DNA from: an uncultured Bacilli bacterium
GTDB lineage: Bacteria > Bacillota_I > Bacilli_A > RFN20 > CAG-826
Assembly: GCA_905236085.1 (NCBI GenBank)
Contig: CAJOOD010000158.1
Location: 1 to 17,372, forward strand
Direction: 5' to 3'
DNA: 17,372 nucleotides
Position numbers and translations under genes: made by a program. The notes under the pieces were generated by a model. It did not search any database. It was not told the DNA's origin and saw nothing but the letters and a program-made list of their open reading frames with translations. Shown piece by piece: positions 15,134 to 17,372 of this stretch (positions are counted from its first letter, which is position 1; each line of letters opens with the position of its first letter).

Positions 15134-16159
15134 ATGGCAATATTTTCAACGGCTTTAAAACTTTTAATGTCCTGTTTGGTTTCCTCATCTGTTGCTCCAG
15201 TTTTTTGTTCATTTTCGAATGCTAGAGATGGCAATGAAGGAGACTCTGTCCTGCTATCTGGCTATCCTTTATCATCATCTGGAGCCGCAACATATTCTAC
15301 GTATTTAAAACATTATTACGACAATTTAACCAGTAATTTTGGAATGAATTATGATAGTAGTTGTGGTTATGTAGCGATGGGTATGCTTCTATCCTACTAT
15401 GATAGTTATTTCGATGGCAATTTGGTTGCTTCCAATTTTGATGTCACATCACAAGATTCATCTGAAAATCTAATCGAAAGGCGATGTTCACCTGGTATAC
15501 TTCATGATGATTTCACAACAACTGGTTTTTATTCGATTTATGGCGATAGTTATCCTGGTGCAAATTTATATCTAACTTATGCTATGCTAATTCATCAACA
15601 GTCTTTGCAGGCTCGATTAATTGAGATTGGAAATACCTTAGGTTATGTTAATGTTTCTTCATCTCAAGCTTTCGGAACCACAATGGAGCAAAGAAAAAGC
15701 ATCTTAGATTACTATTTGCAAAATGATGTTGGTCTTACCATCAGCGATTATTCAATAACTTACTATGGTTATTCTCCATCTTACTACGATGGATTGCAAA
15801 CTTACTTAGCCAATATCATAAAAAATTATTTTGATATCGGTCATCCCGTTTTGGTAGGTATTTCGCAACCTGGTTTGCTAACTAGTACAAATCATGCTGT
15901 AATTGCATATGACTATGATTTTGATGTAAATACATCGGCTTTGACTTTATATTACCATTCTGGCTTATCACATTATGGTTACACAACTCACATGACATTA
16001 AGCCAAATGTCATATTCATTGATAAAAAGTTACATGGTAATTGATTTCAACTATACAGCAACTCCTGGGTGCAATTATGGCTTAACTCAAGGAGAAAGTA
16101 CAAACTTCTACCCATATAATTCAAATTTATTGAATTGGCAATCCTTAGGAGAAAATTAA
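15134..16159 (+). CDS. Putative secreted papain-fold (C39/C10-like) cysteine peptidase
   Basis: The 341-residue protein has a hydrophobic N-terminus (about 7-25, ending near FSNA at 30) that reads as a Sec signal, with a strong AGGAGG (15121-15126) seven bases before its ATG. The region DSSCGYVAMGMLLSYYD places Cys77 at the start of a long helix, the hallmark of clan CA peptidases. Far downstream comes a VLVGI strand and then NHAVIAYDYD with His254, and a strand-turn segment LYYHSGLSHYGYTTH (272-286) where clan CA enzymes have their third catalytic residue. The middle (about 105-235) is variable. These features fit extracellular peptidases of the C39-like/C10-like group found in gut Firmicutes; I cannot name the exact family or substrate, and activity is unproven. 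The tail (from about 309) lacks an anchor. The next gene begins one base after the stop, so the two are translated together. Confidence 0.7.
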   Translation: MAIFSTALKLLMSCLVSSSVAPVFCSFSNARDGNEGDSVLLSGYPLSSSGAATYSTYLKHYYDNLTSNFGMNYDSSCGYVAMGMLLSYYDSYFDGNLVASNFDVTSQDSSENLIERRCSPGILHDDFTTTGFYSIYGDSYPGANLYLTYAMLIHQQSLQARLIEIGNTLGYVNVSSSQAFGTTMEQRKSILDYYLQNDVGLTISDYSITYYGYSPSYYDGLQTYLANIIKNYFDIGHPVLVGISQPGLLTSTNHAVIAYDYDFDVNTSALTLYYHSGLSHYGYTTHMTLSQMSYSLIKSYMVIDFNYTATPGCNYGLTQGESTNFYPYNSNLLNWQSLGEN

Positions 16160-16160
16160 C

Positions 16161-17351
16161 ATGAAAACTAAAATTATTAAGTCTATTCTGCTATCAAGTC
16201 TTATTTTACCTGTTCTAGGTTGTTCTAATAATGCTGATGAGACTACATCTACATCAACTAATAATACCTATAATGTATCTATCGCGGTAAATAATGAATC
16301 TCTTAAAAATGTCATCAAATCTTTGATAGATAATTATTCATCTAGTTTAGATTACAATTTAAATGTAACTTATCTAGTCGATGTTGAATCTAATTCTATT
16401 AGTTCTATTCCTGATTTATTTCTCACTTATGATGGACTTGCTGATAAACTAGCCAAGCAAGGTCTAATTGAAGAAATAAGTGAGACATATGTTTCTAAAA
16501 TAGAAACTAGAGACAACGCTTCAGCCTTAGAGGCATTTAAAAAAACCAATAAATTAAATCTTTTCCCACTTAATTATCATTTTGGGGAATATCTATATTA
16601 TGATTCCTCTATCTATGATGAAGATGATGTCTTAGATTTTGCGAGCCTTATCACTAAAAAGGAAGATAAAAAAATCAATATATCAAATCTATCAGGCGCG
16701 GAATTATTTGGTTTATTTCATGGAAACGGCTATGACACTGATTTTATTTATGATGTTGAAGGTAATCTAGCCTCTATTAATGATAATATCACCGAGGGAA
16801 GTGATAATGCTATTATGGTAAGTAATTTATTTAATAATCAAGGCTTATCTACCGATTTTTATAATCCCTCTTCCTCTTATAGCGCTATTATTGGAGGATA
16901 TTATCAATATCAAGATATGAAATTATATTTTGACGATAATTTAAAGATGGCTCCATTGCCGGATTACACCTATGATTCAAAGACTTATCATTGGTCTAAT
17001 TCTATTCATAGCCAAGGTATCGCTATTACTAGGAGCGCTGATAATAATAAAAAAGAGGTCTTATTTGATTTAGCTTTATATCTATCATCTAAAGATGGGC
17101 AAGAAAGAATTAATCAAATTTTAAGCAATAATCCTTTATTACCTTATCCTGTTGTTTCTACGAATAAGGAATTACATAATGAAGTAGAGGATATTAACCA
17201 AATACATATGGCTAAAGATTTCACTTATTTCCCATATGAATGGTCAATGATATCTATGAATTTATTTACTAGATTAATCAACAAAAATTATGATGATGTT
17301 AATGATGTGTTAACTGATTATCATAATTCCTTATCTTCATTAATTGATTAA
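16161..17351 (+). CDS. Extracellular solute-binding lipoprotein (family 1 ABC type)
   Basis: The N-terminus is a lipoprotein signal with three Lys, a hydrophobic core and lipobox VLGC, making Cys21 the probable lipid-modified residue. A Ser/Thr/Asn-rich linker (22-35) follows, then a two-lobed binding-protein pattern: YNVSIAVNNESLKNVIKSLI as the first strand and helix, IPDLFLTYDGLADKLAKQGLIEEIS as the typical family 1 segment, a central NITEGSDNAIMVSNLF helix region, and a GIAITRSADNNKKEVLFDLALYLSSKDGQERI stretch near the end that matches the closing helices of sugar- or oligopeptide-type binding proteins. At 396 residues it is of normal length and appears complete. No permease or ATPase gene is visible; they may lie past the window. 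It starts one base after the peptidase, with AGGAGAA within that gene's last codons as ribosome binding site. The ligand cannot be read from sequence. Confidence 0.78.
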   Translation: MKTKIIKSILLSSLILPVLGCSNNADETTSTSTNNTYNVSIAVNNESLKNVIKSLIDNYSSSLDYNLNVTYLVDVESNSISSIPDLFLTYDGLADKLAKQGLIEEISETYVSKIETRDNASALEAFKKTNKLNLFPLNYHFGEYLYYDSSIYDEDDVLDFASLITKKEDKKINISNLSGAELFGLFHGNGYDTDFIYDVEGNLASINDNITEGSDNAIMVSNLFNNQGLSTDFYNPSSSYSAIIGGYYQYQDMKLYFDDNLKMAPLPDYTYDSKTYHWSNSIHSQGIAITRSADNNKKEVLFDLALYLSSKDGQERINQILSNNPLLPYPVVSTNKELHNEVEDINQIHMAKDFTYFPYEWSMISMNLFTRLINKNYDDVNDVLTDYHNSLSSLID

Positions 17352-17372
17352 TCATTAATATGATATAAGTAA

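Noticed and set aside
1..17372. Mycoplasma-type genetic code with UGA as tryptophan
   Set aside because: nusB, dinB and xerD end at TGA exactly where their families end, and tryptophans are written as TGG.

Overview
The window looks like a piece of chromosome from a low-GC, AT-rich Firmicutes/Mollicutes-type bacterium, probably an uncultured gut- or rumen-associated Bacilli lineage with a compact genome. The basis is strong AT bias, AGA-rich arginine codons, AGGAGG-type ribosome binding sites, very tight gene packing on one strand, and a gene order recalling the Bacillus yqhY-nusB-xseA-xseB-dxs block. UGA is a stop here (nusB, dinB and xerD all end in TGA), so this is the standard bacterial code, not the Mycoplasma code. 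The lineage is inferred from style, not from a search. All 15 genes I support are on the + strand. There is no intergenic gap over 120 bases, and I see no tRNA, rRNA, CRISPR array or insertion sequence.

Layout. (1) Bases 1-3064: a promoter, then a secreted subtilisin-like (S8) protease and a lipoprotein with an internally duplicated domain. (2) Bases 3065-8255: a promoter set inside a 34-bp near-palindrome, then hisS, aspS (the common Firmicutes pair) and transketolase. (3) Bases 8256-12904: a promoter, then an Asp23/Gls24-family gene (yqhY), an overlapping unrecognised multi-pass membrane protein, nusB, xseA, xseB and dxs. Neighbouring genes overlap or nearly touch, and folD and ispA, usual members of this block in Bacillus, are missing. 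(4) Bases 12905-15034: dinB, apparently read from a leaderless transcript, overlapping a Xer-type tyrosine recombinase gene by 4 bases. (5) Bases 15035-17372: a secreted papain-fold cysteine peptidase candidate followed after one base by a solute-binding lipoprotein.

How the genes work together. The centre is housekeeping: tRNA charging (HisRS, AspRS), the non-oxidative pentose phosphate pathway (Tkt), rRNA antitermination (NusB), DNA repair and damage tolerance (exonuclease VII, Pol IV), chromosome dimer resolution (Xer) and entry to the MEP isoprenoid pathway (Dxs). At each end sits a two-gene unit of the same form: an exported peptidase followed by a lipoprotein. The likely theme is breakdown of external protein and capture of nutrients, but substrates cannot be read from the sequence.

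The points most worth following up are the membrane protein overlapping the Asp23-family gene (a possible AmaP-like anchor), the leaderless dinB with an inverted repeat across its promoter, the palindrome on the hisS promoter, the short exonuclease VII large subunit, and the paired exported peptidase/lipoprotein units.
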